Shown here piece by piece: positions 43,041-56,400 of a stretch of DNA of 64,000 nt. Where the stretch lies: the NCBI GenBank assembly GCA_033032175.1, contig CM065332.1, positions 1,287,501 through 1,351,500 of the forward strand, given 5' to 3'. The translations under genes were made by a program, and so were the position numbers. Source of the DNA: Saturnia japonica (lineage: Eukaryota; Arthropoda; Insecta; Lepidoptera; Saturniidae). Under the pieces are notes generated by a model. That model saw only the letters and a list, made by a program, of their open reading frames with translations, was not told the origin of the DNA and did no database searches. Numbering within the stretch: the first letter of the stretch is position 1; every line of letters starts with the position of its first letter.

Positions 43041-43919
43041 GGTATCGTAATTACTTTTTTAATATACATTTAGTAAAAAGCTGTTATTTATACATTACAA
43101 AGAGACACTTCAGTTTTATTAATTGAATAGATTTTTAATTTAAAAAAATGGATTGAATGACGATTATATTCAACAATCTTTTTTGTGGTTACCGACTTTT
43201 TGCCTCTTGTCACATCACTAATTATAATGATATAGATAAAACAATTTCTTTAAAATAAAAAAGGTTATACGGTCTGTAGACATTTGTAAAGTAATATTTA
43301 AAATACATACATAATAAGTTCTCTAAGCAACAAGATTTTGTAAAATATCATATAGTTATTTTAAATAATATTAAAAAAATAAATATATAAATATATGTAT
43401 ATATATATCTAAAAATGGGCAATGTCGCAGGGGAATTATGTTTTATTCACGTAAATCTACTAACCGTAAATCTACTAACCATAGAAAATAATTGAGAATG
43501 TAAAAAATTCACAAGTTCAATTTCATCCGTATAGTTGACAGATTCACTATAATACCTCTTTATAAACAAGTTGGCCATATTATTTAGCGATTTTAATACT
43601 TTAGCCAACGTTTTTGTTTTGATAAAATTAAAGAGATGGTGTCGACAATGGACAATTGTCAACTGGATGTGGATTAGCGTTACCAGTATACCTATTATAT
43701 TGAACAATACAATTATAACACTATAGGTACTTCATGTGAACAATGAAGTGTTTGAAAATAATTGATATTTTAATTAATTCAAATTTTTTTGAATTAATTT
43801 CTTATTTTTCTATGATTCATTTTTACTTTCTCTCAGATCTCCACCAATATCTTAAAACATATTTTAATATGATAATTCTGTAATATTTCCCCTTTTTCTT
43901 AAACGCAAAACCTAGTGCA

Positions 43920-44168
43920 AGGACTGGCTTTTAGGTGCAGCTGCCGGAACACACCCATTCGTGTTTGGCAACAGATTTTCAATTTGAAGCAAAAGAAAAA
44001 AGATCAAGCATTACTACCATACTAATGGTTTCATTACGATCTTTAGTAAAGTAAGTTAAAACAAAAAAAAAATCTTCGGTCACCGACAGCTCAGGTTTAC
44101 TGCAGGGTAATGAACTCACGTCTGTGGACAAGATGTCCGTACTCGCTACCACTGAGCCATCATTGCTT
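43920..44168 (-). repeat. tRNA-derived SINE family 1 (minus strand)
   Basis: The reverse complement starts GATGGCTCAGTGGTAGCGAG and carries box B GAGTTCATTACCC; the body 'TTCAAATTGAAAATCTGTTG' follows. It ends about 90 bp from the Hr78 stop codon, so it may lie in the Hr78 3' UTR or just beyond. Confidence 0.7.
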
Positions 44169-44256
44169 CAAACCTACCCTTATCTTTAAAAGTGACAACC
44201 CTATTAAGGATGTTTTATATAATATGATACTTTGCTGGGTGGTAGAACTAGTGCTA

Positions 44257-44489
44257 TCAGCGCTCGGCATTCAGCAAGTAAGGGATAGCGTCATCAATGC
44301 TCACGTCTCCGAGGAAGCCGACGAAGAACACGTCCTCGATGAAAGTTGGTGTGAAGCATCTCAGCGGTGCGAGCTGCAAGACCAGACGAGAGACACGTTC
44401 CTCGTCTCCCGTGGCGGCGGTCTTCAGTGACCGGAGCACCCTGGACTGGTACTCTTGGAGTTTACGGGTCAGGAAGTCCGGTACACCGT
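44257..44489 (-). CDS. Hr78: Hr78 last exon: LBD C-terminus
   Basis: [19 protein letters not shown] to [20 protein letters not shown] and PYLLNAER, then TGA. The final helix region is retained, with no long tail after it. Confidence 0.93.
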
Positions 44490-47400
44490 CTGATGCAGGA
44501 AAGAGACAAATCTAATGAACTATAGTCGTACAAGTTCGTGTGCGACCGCCCTATGTTTCCGACAGACGTTGGTGGGGACGAGGTACAATAGACGATAACG
44601 GGGGTTGATTAATGTAGCGGGGAAGGGAAGCGCGTGCAATTGCGTGACGTAGGCGCGCAAGTCACAGTACATTGAAGTAAACAGTATTACGTCAGTACAC
44701 AGTAGTCGCGATTACTCAATTTATAACTAATGACGAAATATTATAATATTACTTACTTCCTAGAATTAAAAATTATTTTTGATTTAAACTTTATGCAAAA
44801 ATTATATTTTTATTTAACATAAATGTACATTCCCTTCGTATTCTAATTTACTCACTTATGAAACTAGAAATAAAAGCCAAGTATAAAAATAATTTCAATT
44901 AAAACTTACAAAATGTCTAGTAGTTAATTATATAATTTGTTGAAAAGATTATAATGAAATTTTAATATACCATTAACAAATACGTAAGTAGGTAACCCAA
45001 GAAATACAGTCAGAGGGCAGCCCTAGTGCGTGTTTATCTACCGAGCAGCTGTAGGTAATTATTTCAAGAAGTCTACCGAGATAACATACTGTTTATTTTA
45101 GCGTACTGTAGTGATGTAATGTCGTGCTACCTCGTCCCCGCCAACGTTTCTCACATGGGACGGTCGCGAACGAACTTGTTCGACTATAATAAGCGATTGT
45201 ACTGAAAACGCTAAACATATAACAAACGAGCTAAATTATTAAAAAGGAAACAGAAAACCTATTTCAATGATTTTCAGGAGTTCTCTGGTGTATCTTCAAA
45301 GTCAAAGGTCCAATGAAAATAAAAGAATTATCTAAGTTGGTTTATAAGCAAAGAAGTTCCATAAAAAAAGAAACAAAACTGACTGCAATAAAAACACTTG
45401 ACTAAAATTTTGTCAGACTTCATTCTTAAATTTTATAATAGCCTGTCACTCCTATAATTAAGACGAATCTAACGACATCTCGTATGATAAAGTTCATCAA
45501 GCCCATTAAGCTACAGAGCGTGTCAAAGAAATAAGACAAACATACATACAAACTCCCAACTTTTCGCAATCAGGTAAAAATTTACAAAAAAGATCCCACA
45601 TCGATTTCAAAGTGGTTCCTGAACGCACCAGCGCTGACCAATCATCGCTTTTTTCCACTGTCGGATAAAATAAAACAGTAAATACCAGGTGAGAATAAGC
45701 ATAAAGCTCTGAGATGAGCGTGCTCCCTCTCGGTGACTCTCAGCTGCTCCATGCTGGTGATGTACTGCTGCAGGCGGGTCAGCATGCTGCTTATCTCCGC
45801 TATCCGTTCATCTGTATAATCTGACACTGTTATCTGTAACATAAAAAATCAAAACATTCCTCATGGAACCCTCACGAATCCTCAGTTGATAAACCTGAGC
45901 TTTGAGTGAACAAAAACGAAACCATAGGATGCACTTCCCAGTGCTTGCTAGCAGCGTATAGCATCAGGGGTCCTAGCCAAGTTGCCTATCTACAATCATT
46001 AAAACTAAAGAAAAAGAAAACGTTTACGAAATTGATATAATAGTACTAGTACCTACTAGTATGAATCTAGAGCCGTTGATGGCTTTTACAGCTTCAACGT
46101 GGCTCGGGGGCGAGCGCTTATAGCACTCAGCCGCAAAAGCGAAAGCAACAAGCGCGCAAGGGTGCCAAAGTGGCTGGACCTCGGATTGGGCTGTTGCCGC
46201 GATTGCAAGGTAGTCGCGATCTGACTAAGCCGTCAGGGTCGTGACCACCATGCATATGGTGATAAAGCTGTCACAGTGCGACTCTGTTTTGGTTTGTCAC
46301 GTTTCGAGATCATTCAGCTGCCAAGAACTTGCAGGCCAATGCAGGCTTGTTGATCTCTCGGTGGTCGCCGTCGTGTTAGGATTGTACTGGGCTTACCATC
46401 AGGCAGAGTAGTCACTTCACTGTGCTACTGTAAAAAAACTACCATCCATTTCCATGTCTCCAAGACACTTCTAGCCATAACCATCATACACAAAATAATC
46501 CACCCCATAATAGTGACCTTTACTGTCGCAGTTTTCTAACTTGGGATGCACGGACTATTGCCAGAGGTGGGGTGGACTATAGTCAAATAAAGCAGCTAAT
46601 TTTTCTAACTAAAATTTAATCTTTATACAATAAAGTCTACTAAAAACACAACTATATTGTATAAAATAGAGATGAAACGGAGAGTGGTTTGGGCGGATAC
46701 CGGATATTCGGCCCTTAATCACGATACATGACGCGATCAGTTTCATTTGAATATTAGCGTAGCGAACTGTTATACCTCTAAGATGTATGGCGTGATGCCC
46801 ACATCATCTATACTCTGTCCTGTCAGCATTTCTCACTCTAAGCTAGTTTCTTCACGTTCTCGCAGCAGTTGGCAGTCACCCGCGTCCAAAGCACAAGCTT
46901 TGTGCTCTACTATATCTTTATGATCATATTATGTATTTGTAATTACTATATCTGTTCAAACCATTTATGAAAAGAATATTTTAGTGATAAAAGACTTAAT
47001 ATTTTTTTTAACAGCAAATCGTGTCTCCCTTATAACAGAACGAAATCGGAAATAAACGAAAGTAATTAATAAAACAAACATATTTAACGCGCGATTATAA
47101 AAATAAACGGTGCCCATAACCTACTGTGTTATGATTTGCCTTGTGTAAAATAATGAGAATTCTTTGAATTTTACTATCCGGAACCTGGCCGGATACTTCA
47201 GCACTATCCGGTATCCGGCCGGATAGTGAAAACAAGGCCAGATACCGGAAATCCGTTTCATCTGTAGTATAAAATTAAAGTATACTTATTTAAGAATATA
47301 AATAAATTTAAGCGGTCTTATTACAAAAACAAAAATAAACACGTGTTGAACACAAGTTTTACTAAACAGTGTCTAAGATTTAAAACCTTGTTCAACATGT

Positions 47401-50400
47401 GTCTAAAATACTTTATTACAAAACTGTGTCTAACCGTTATCTAGCTAAACAGCTGGTTAAAGTTTTTATGCAAGCAACTCTGAATTCCATTCACTCAATA
47501 CAATCTCATCATTCAAAAACGTTTCGTGGCACTCAGATATTTAGCAAATAATTATTATTAATCAATTATATTTTTGTTTAGATCTACAACATAAAATTTA
47601 TTTATTATAAGAAAAATATTGCTTATTATTGTTTTGATATTTTCTGTTAAGATGAGGTGGTGTGTATTTATTAAAATATGATTTATATAAATTTAATAAG
47701 TATACGACAAAGTGCGTGAAGTGAAATATAGCATTGAATTACATTATTACAATTGTCAAAGTGTCAAATCTTAACAAAATCGTTAATTTAATACTTATAA
47801 TGGAAACCAAAGTAAACTGCGAAAATAGCACTCGTCAGCGTGGTGAGAATTGGACTCAAGAAGAGAAGGTTTGTTTTAATACTGATTTATTATAATTTAC
47901 GGAAAATTTGTAAAACTAACTTAAGGATGTGATACTATAATTCTGTGTTATTATTTCAGGATCTGTTTCTAGAAATAATGAGGTCTTCTGCGCCTATTAT
48001 AGAAAATAAATCCAATGATACCAATACAAACAAATTGAAAGTTTTGGAATGGGTAAAAGTTCAAAAAAAGTGAGTAATTGTAAAGAAAGAAAATATTGTG
48101 GTATCTATAACATTCTGTATTTAATTGTATTTTTTAAATTAGATTGCAAGAGTTACATGGAACGAAAAGAGAAATACAACAGTTAAAAGGGTTCTGGAGG
48201 AGAAAGAAAATAGCTGCAAAAAAAAATGTTTCACATCACAAGCGAGCATTAAATATCACAGGTGGTGGCCATCAACCACCATCACCTTCACAAGATGATC
48301 AATTAATAATGGACCTCTGTCCAAAGGACTTTTTTATAGAGACCAATGAATATGATAGTAACTCTATCTTTGCGAATACAGTAAGTTAGCTTATATACAA
48401 ATATATTTTGAACTATAACATGGATACATGTATGTTTATTTGTTTCAGAATAGAACTAACACAAAAACCATCGATTCGAATGAAGTCTTAATTGCTATTG
48501 ATATGAATGAGGTATATAGACACATAAATTTATAAATGAGTATCTCAGTATATAAAGGTTATATTAATTCATTTATTATTATTATAGGCTGTCAATAAAT
48601 GCGACGAGTCAATGGTAGAAGATAATACAATGGTTTTGGCAGCTGAAAATAATGTGGTAAGCAGATGTAATATATTTATTTATAACTATGTTTGTTATCA
48701 TTATTAATACAAACTAAACTCTATTTCTGCATTATATACTTAGGTCCACGTAGAGCCCATACAAGAAAATGAAGATGTGGTCAAAAGCATCCACAATTTA
48801 AAAAAAAATATGACCCCAAAATCAAGAAAACGAAGTAGAGAACAGAACAGTTGCCACAAAGCCGAGTAAGTAGAGTTAGCTTTGTAAATAATAATGTTTT
48901 TATATAATTAAAAGGTGTAGTTAATCTTACATAATATAACCTCACACCTAAAAGAGAGGCGAAATATAGCTGACTTACTCATCCTTTACAAAATTGTAAA
49001 TGGTTCAATAGATGCGTTCCTTATTAATTACTTGTATTTTGGGTTGTATACCCGTGCGGTGCACAACCCATATATATTTTACATTCCGACTACAACACTG
49101 AATACTGCTTTTAATAGCCCTTTTGTGCGTATGGCAAGGTTATACAACGAGAGATCAAGCACGATGAATAACTCAATAGATATCTTTTCTCAGTCAATCA
49201 GTTCATACAAGCACTCCTTGTTTAATAATTAAAATATAATTTAATATTAATTTTAATGTGTAATGTTTCATAACATAGTAGTTATCCTTATTATTTATGT
49301 GTTTAAATGTCAGGCATGGCCTATTATCTGAGCGATTGCATGTTTTTATTATGTGTAAATGATAACATGTAATTTTTCCTTTTTTGTAATTGCTCTGTTG
49401 GTATGCTAAATATATAAAATAAAATAAAATAAAATATGTCAAATGAACGTTGATAAATATTCAATTTTCTTTATTTGAATGAAAATGTTTGTGTATTTAC
49501 TACTGTACATCATAATATATAGACCATATCTTTTCAGAATCACTCATAAAGGGGCCATTGTTAACTCCAATACCAATTTTAAAAAGCGATGCACAGAATT
49601 GATGGAAGAAGAATATGAACTTAAATTGAAATTACAAAGACAGGAGCTGTGCCATCAAGAATTGCGTCACAAAATGGAGATAGAAATTCTAATGATGGAA
49701 AAAGAAAAAAAGGCATTAGAGCTGCAACTATTGAAAAAATCTTTAGAATAATATAATTGTTTTTATTTGAAAAAATTCTAATTAAAAATGCTGATTTATG
49801 AAGTTTCTCCTTATTATTGTCCCTCTCACAGTATCTCTTGAAATTTGTTGTCTCCTATGTTGGTGCTCATAGTGGACAATATCTATGTCCTCATTCATGT
49901 CAATTGCAATGTTGTGTAAAACAGCTAAAGCTACAATTGTTGTTTTAGCTGTACTGAGTTTGGTGTGCATACCCTTAAAAGGCACCTGAATCTTTGTTTC
50001 CAGAGTCCGAAACATCTTTCCACAGTATTTCTTGTTTTAATATGTGCCCTGTTGTATGATTCATCTTTCTCAGAACTTGTACTGAGTAATGGTGTAAAAA
50101 GATATGGAGTACATGCATAACCATTATCTCCTAAAAGCCGGCCAAGGAATTCTCTACTTTCAAATCGTTGTTTTAGTGCACTTTCATTAAATATACGAGA
50201 GTCGTGAACACTTCCCCTCCAGCTTGCAACTATGTCTCTAATTTTCAAATTACTATCACATACAATTTGCACGTTTAGGGAATAGTAACCTTTTCTATTC
50301 ACATAAGCTTCGCTCAAGTCACCGGGTACTCTTTTTATTCGTATATGTGTGCAATCTATTGCTCCAATAACACTTGGAAAGCCAGATAGGGATCTGAAAC

Positions 50401-53400
50401 TCCTTATCACACTTTCTTGTTCCTCTAGTGATGCTGGCATACTTATAAACAAGTGAGCTTTCTTAGCCAAGGCTTCCGCGACATTCTTGCAAATTTTACT
50501 AACTGCTGGTTGTGAAATTCCATGCAAGTCTCCACTATCATCTTGAATCTGAAGAAAAAAAGAAATAATGCAAACACCTACAAAATTCGATGAAATAATT
50601 TAAAATAATGTTTAAGTACGTATGTAAATTTAAATTACCTGTTGACGAGCCCAACAACGCAGAGCACACGCCACTTGCATTTCTGGTTGTATTGACCCTC
50701 CACGAGAGTCGCATGGAAGCTCATGTTTAATTAAATCCACTAATTTCCAGGCAAAAGCTTTGCTAAACCTGTATTTCTTCTTAAATAAAAAGTCATCATA
50801 CGCCACGAATGGATTAACACGAACACGATTTACTTGTGAATCTCTGAAACTGTTTAATTCATTCACATCCTCCAAATCAACGAAATCCACAAAATCTACA
50901 ATATCCATAATCCAAACTTCTTGTGCCGCCAGCAAATAGGTATACAATAATTATTAAGTACAGTAAAATACGAACTGTCAGTTTAGACAAGCGTTAGACA
51001 ACGATTCCTTTGTGTTTAATTTTAGACAGTGTTTAAAGCGTGTCTATCGCTAGACAACGCTTAAACACTCTTTTGTAATACAAAAATTTTTAAACATGTG
51101 TTCAACTTCGGTCCAACTTTTTTGTAATAAGACCGAAGATGTCTGATTGGGCAGAAGTTAATGTTTTATCTTCTTTCCTATTATCCAAATTTGTCCTCTA
51201 GGGAATTTTCAAGTCCAGTGTTAATGAGTTTCTCAAAGAACCCATTTTCATAATATGCTAGCTGTGACCCGCGGTTCTACTCGCGTCAATTTTTTTTATT
51301 CCTCTTTAGGCAGCCAATCCGCCCTCGCCCCTTGATATCATTCGTTTTTGCTTACCGTACTTTTTAAACTGAACTTTATACGGTAGTTGCTCTGCTCCTA
51401 AGGATCCCAGCGTGATACTAGGTAGCCTAAAACCGGCTCAATAAAAAGGCTATATATTTGCAAAAACAAAATCTCTTTGAGCATTATATTTACTTCTGGT
51501 TGCGGCAATTCAGTGGAACGGTCGAGCCCACCGGAGCTGACTCTCTCTCTCAGCACTGAGTGTAGATGGCTGACGAGGAGAGGCAGCAGAGTGGTCAACG
51601 ACAGCGCCGTCGAGAACTTCGCCAGCCCGAGCACGAACAGCTCCGGCCAGCACTTCTTCAACAGAGTCACTTGGATTTCAAACCTGTTATTAATGACAAC
51701 GATAAATAATCTGCCAAGTGCCTGTCCTACTCCGAGGGTTCCATTTTACCACAAAATATATTTGTGTTACGTGTATTTACAAAAAAAAAGCTTCATTTAT
51801 TTCATTCCATTTGGGATCCTTAAAATCAAAACTTTGAGACATGTATATATTAATGTATTTAGGTTAGAGCAAAAAAATATGCCTATATCAGAAGGATAGA
51901 GTTTTTTTTCTGCTATTCAGAGTTCAAACAATGCTTTAAGGAAATGGTGACTCGCTCGTTAAAACTGTCCAGCGAGGTTTTCTGGTAACTTAAAAGTCAT
52001 GCTTCTAATACCAGTTTTTTTTCTTAAATCAGTTGTGCACAATAACCAAACAATTTCACGTAAAATGCTCCCAATATTACATAAGTTTATGTATGGATAT
52101 AAACACCCACAAAATGGCAGATCCGCCCAAAAACCTCCAACACAACAAGTTTCTTGTATGAGAGACTCCCCTTTATATATTATTTTTTCTATTTGGTTGT
52201 GAGGATATAATAAAAAAAAAATTAAAGTTGAAAAGGCTAAGGCACAAAACGAACTGTGTATACATAGCAATAGTTTTTTTTCTGAGAAGGAACCCTAAAA
52301 AAACTTGCGCGCAGATCATACAAAAATTGTAAATTAATGGAAGACCATGTGCTAGCGCATTGCTGGCAACCTATCACTGTGAAGTAGAAAATCTATCACC
52401 ACAGTGATTTTGAACAAGTCAACACCTCTATCATGTACGTTACCAAGGTATACAAGAGTTGTACTGACGGCAAAGCGGCTGCAGCTGGAACAGCTAACAG
52501 CCACCGTGCTGAAGCGGCCAGGAGACGAGCACCGGCCTCGCAGACAGCGTGCAGACGCAAGTGAGCCGGCGCCGGTCCCGGAACACACACCTGCAGTTGA
52601 AGGGACTCCGCTCTACCCAGGATGCTCTCCCTGCACTCGCTATCACCTGAATCATAACCCATTTTTTATCGTTATAAGTTTAGCATTGTGGCCACAATCT
52701 AAAGTGATCTTAAGTGACGATGTGGCCTAAGATGGTAGCATGCTGAGTCTAGTGGAATACTGGTTTTCAAGTGCAACTGCCGGAACACACCTATTGGTGT
52801 TTGGCAACAGATTTTCTACTTGAGGGTCGAAGCTAGCCAGACGGACATTAGAAAATGCCCTGCCACCATGCTATGGTTTCACCACGATGTCTTCCTTCGG
52901 CGAAAGCTCAGGCTCACTGCTTTTCAGTAAAAATATATATATGTCAAGTTCTAACATGGACAGAGATTGTCCAATTTCTCTTATTGCTGCCCTTTAAGAG
53001 GAAACGCGGAAAGTGTTTTGTCCATAAAAATGTATGTCCCTATTTCGTCGTTTATTTAATATTTAATATTTTTATACCGTAAAATCTATTTTACATTGTA
53101 ACTATTGTGAAAGTTGCCCTTTTTTATCGTCATGTTCAGAAGTCTAGCAAACAAGTTCGACGACTACAAAAATAAAAACATAGACATAGATAGCCAAAGT
53201 CCTTCGTATATATCCTTAATGAACAAAAAAAAATTAATCTGTTCTGTAAGAGGAAACAGGGGATTACGATACTATAATTTTATCAAATTTACTCAGATAT
53301 CAATCCGAACTGCAGTTGTCAGTCTCGCACTCTATTCGGTAAAGTTTCAGGCACAGCTAATACCTATTCTTCAAATGTTTGTTAGAGTGAGCATCTTCTT

Positions 53401-56400
53401 AAGGGTATTGTCAGTATAGTGTTAAGGGTCAAAAGACTGATGCACGTATAATGCTCACCGTCGGCTTGCTGTGTCTCGGCAGCGGTGTGCAGTGCCGAGA
53501 GAGGTACCTCCGGCGGGGTCGCGGCATAAGCCGATTGAAGATATTCGTTTATAGCACCTAAAACAAACAAAATACAATCAATATTTTTAATAATGACGTT
53601 ATACATATCATCAATCAAGTGTGATTGACCATGAGCTATTGACTATAAATAATAAAGGGAATAACCTTTTAAGTCTGAATATAGTTATGAAAAATTAAAT
53701 GTGAATAGTTCGTTATAAATAACGAGACAGGTTGGGGTTTAGCAGTCGGCCACAGTTACGATGGTGTCCAGGCAATAGTACGGTCGTCCAGTCAATAGAA
53801 CAGTCGCCCTGGTAATAGTATGGATGCCCGGTCCATAGTATATTTCAATAATCACACTGATAGCGATAAAACAATATGGTTGAAGGCAATGTTGATTGAA
53901 ATTCAAAAAATAGAAAAAGTTTCGAATTTTAAGTAAAAAAAAATATATTGTGATGAAACAATAATAACATGGTGGTTTATAAATATTAGCTCGGCACATT
54001 GACGGTACTATCGCTGTTGAGAAACACAGTACAATTCAAACGCAACGGCGACTACGACGATATCAGAAATCCATTGATGGTAACCGCTGTCATGCCAGCC
54101 TGCATAAATATCTCATCACGTTACGTTTAAAGGATGTATAAGATGGAGGGAATACACTGGCCGGGAGAAAGTCCCACAGCTTCACAGTACAACAAAGATA
54201 ATCCCTGGTAAGGCATTTTTACTGCTTGCCTGGTAAGCTACCACCCTCAAGTCGACAATCTGTTGGTAAGCAGCTATAAGTTTGATCTAGTACCTGCAAC
54301 CTCGTTTCTAGGCTTATTTGTGTAAGAATCAATCAAAATCAAATCAAATCAAAATAATCTTTATTCAATTTAGGTCCTAAGAAGGCACTTATGAACGTCA
54401 AAACACTACTGCCAGTTCGGAAAATATCCCAGACATCGAGAAGATCCGGTAAGAAACTCGATCGGGTTTATCTTTTTTTTTTTTGTCAACTGTACAAATG
54501 TTAATATAACAGGTACAATAATAATATATTAGTGGATGCACAGAGATAGAGAGAGAAGGAGGATCACAAAGAGTGATAATCATTGTTAGACAAGTTAAAG
54601 AATATTGATATAAATTATATTTTTACCAAATTGGCCCATCTTGAACAGGTTCTTGGCGAGCTGCGTCTGCAGCATGAGCTGCTGCCTGCGTGCGCCTTCA
54701 ATATCACTGGGATTCCCAGGGTTCAAATAGGGAGACACTAAAAAAAAACAAGCTTATTGATCTATAGGATTTGGATCAAAACAAACACACAAATGTAATG
54801 ATATTCTTTTATTGGAAGGAATAGTGCCTAATCTGACAGTCTTCCGTGCACGCAATACGCTTAAAAAAGAGTACCAAGTTTTTGCTTCACGTATTAATAA
54901 TCTTTATTATGTCTACAAGTATTAATAAACCATTTAAAATGTGCAAAAAAGCTTGTTTAATTTGAGTTATAATTAAAACCAAAAACGAAGTATATTCGGT
55001 CTTTATTTCAATTGATTTCAAAGATCTAAGTTCGCCCTGTTGGATCCCGCAAATATCCGGATCTAGCAGGACTAATATGGTTCGGTCCCGCAAATACCCG
55101 GATTGAAATTATCTTGCGGGATTGCATTCCCTACGTACGACTGACGTATGGTCGATGAAAAACCATGGTGGTCGAGTGGTTTAGACAGGCGGAATATCGA
55201 TTCGACCTCTGCAGGTTCGAAATCGATATATACTAACGAATTTTTCGGAATTCGCGTAAGGTTAATTTACTAATTCAAATTGGTAAAACTATGGGCTGAT
55301 GGTGAAGGAAAACATCGTGATGATACCGGAACCCTTGAGAAATGTCTTCATAGCCCTTACAATCGCTCGAGATGATGCCTTCGCCCAGCAGTGATCCGTA
55401 GTTAGTTAACTCGTTACTTATTATGGATAAAAAAACTAGGCCTTTCAGAATGATATTATTATACGATTGTTTAGTCAGATGTGTTTATACAAATCAACCA
55501 TTAAAAAAAAAAAAAATATATATATATATAGTAGTAAGCCAAATTGACTGTACTGTCCCTGATGGTAATCACACTACAATCCTAACGCAACGGCGACCAC
55601 CGAGAGATCGTAATCCGTCGACGGTCGCTGCTGTCATGCTGGCATAGAATTATTTAACTGGATATGTTTAAGCTGCATGTAAAAGCGAGTCACTATTACG
55701 GACTTTTCACCACACGTATGGTGGTCGCAACCCAGTCAGGCTTCACAGCTCTACCGCCCCACTATCACCGATTCCTCGTTAGAGCCTTAGCAGAGAGAAC
55801 CACGAGGTAATTGAAATTTTAAAAAAAATTGGTAAATAAAATTATTGCAGTCTTTATTTTTGTAGTCAATATCTGACCTGAGTTCCCTTTATTGAAAGCG
55901 ACCGCTGCGGCGAGTGCAAAGTTGATTGCGGGCGCTGCGGGCGAGACAGCACCGAACGCGTCGTTCGGTTCTTCTTTTGGATTTATCTATGAAATAAACA
56001 TTATAATTCCGAAATTACTTCGTCGTCGAATTGGCCTAGCGGTGAGACGAGCAGAATTGTACGAACGGTTGTATTATAACATACCTACATAACCTAACAT
56101 ATATTTATACGTTACAAAATACCGACGATTCTCTGTTAGGTTAGGTTGGAGTTGTGAACAACTACTAATCCAAATGATGGTTCAGTTGGTAGCATGTACG
56201 GACAGAGCATCCATGAATGTGAGTTCGAATCCCTGCAATAAGCCAGAGCTTTTGGTGAAGGAAAACATCACGATGAAACCATAGCATGGTGCTAGGGCTT
56301 TTTCTAATGCCCGCCTGGCTAGCTACTGCCCTCAAGTTTAAAATCTGTCGACAAGCACCAATAGGTGTGATCCGGTCAGATGTATTAGAGAGCCAGTCAT

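Larger units (their letters stand above)
47313..51135. mobile_element. PIF/Harbinger DNA transposon, two genes, complete ends
   Basis: A 3823-bp element inside an Hr78 intron. Terminal inverted repeats are CGGTCTTATTACAAAAA (17 bp, exact). Direct AAG duplications flank it (47310-47312 and 51136-51138), matching the 3-bp duplication of the superfamily. It carries the usual two genes, a Myb/SANT-like DNA-binding protein (+) and a DDE transposase (-), pointing at each other. Subterminal regions on both sides hold multiple TGTCTAA/TTGTCTA words. A LINE fragment has inserted in an intron of the Myb gene, and the transposase has a frameshift, so this copy is probably inactive. Confidence 0.93.

Noticed and set aside
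44110..44515. Two + strand open frames opposite the last Hr78 exon
   Set aside because: They are the opposite strand of a strongly conserved receptor exon and have no family match.
52352..52730. Other open frames around the Hr78 helix 3 exon
   Set aside because: Shadows caused by local high GC in a real exon.
55161..55235. tRNA-Ser/Leu-like gene
   Set aside because: tRNA-like head joined to a GTGAAGGAAAACAT body as in SINEs, so better read as a second SINE family.
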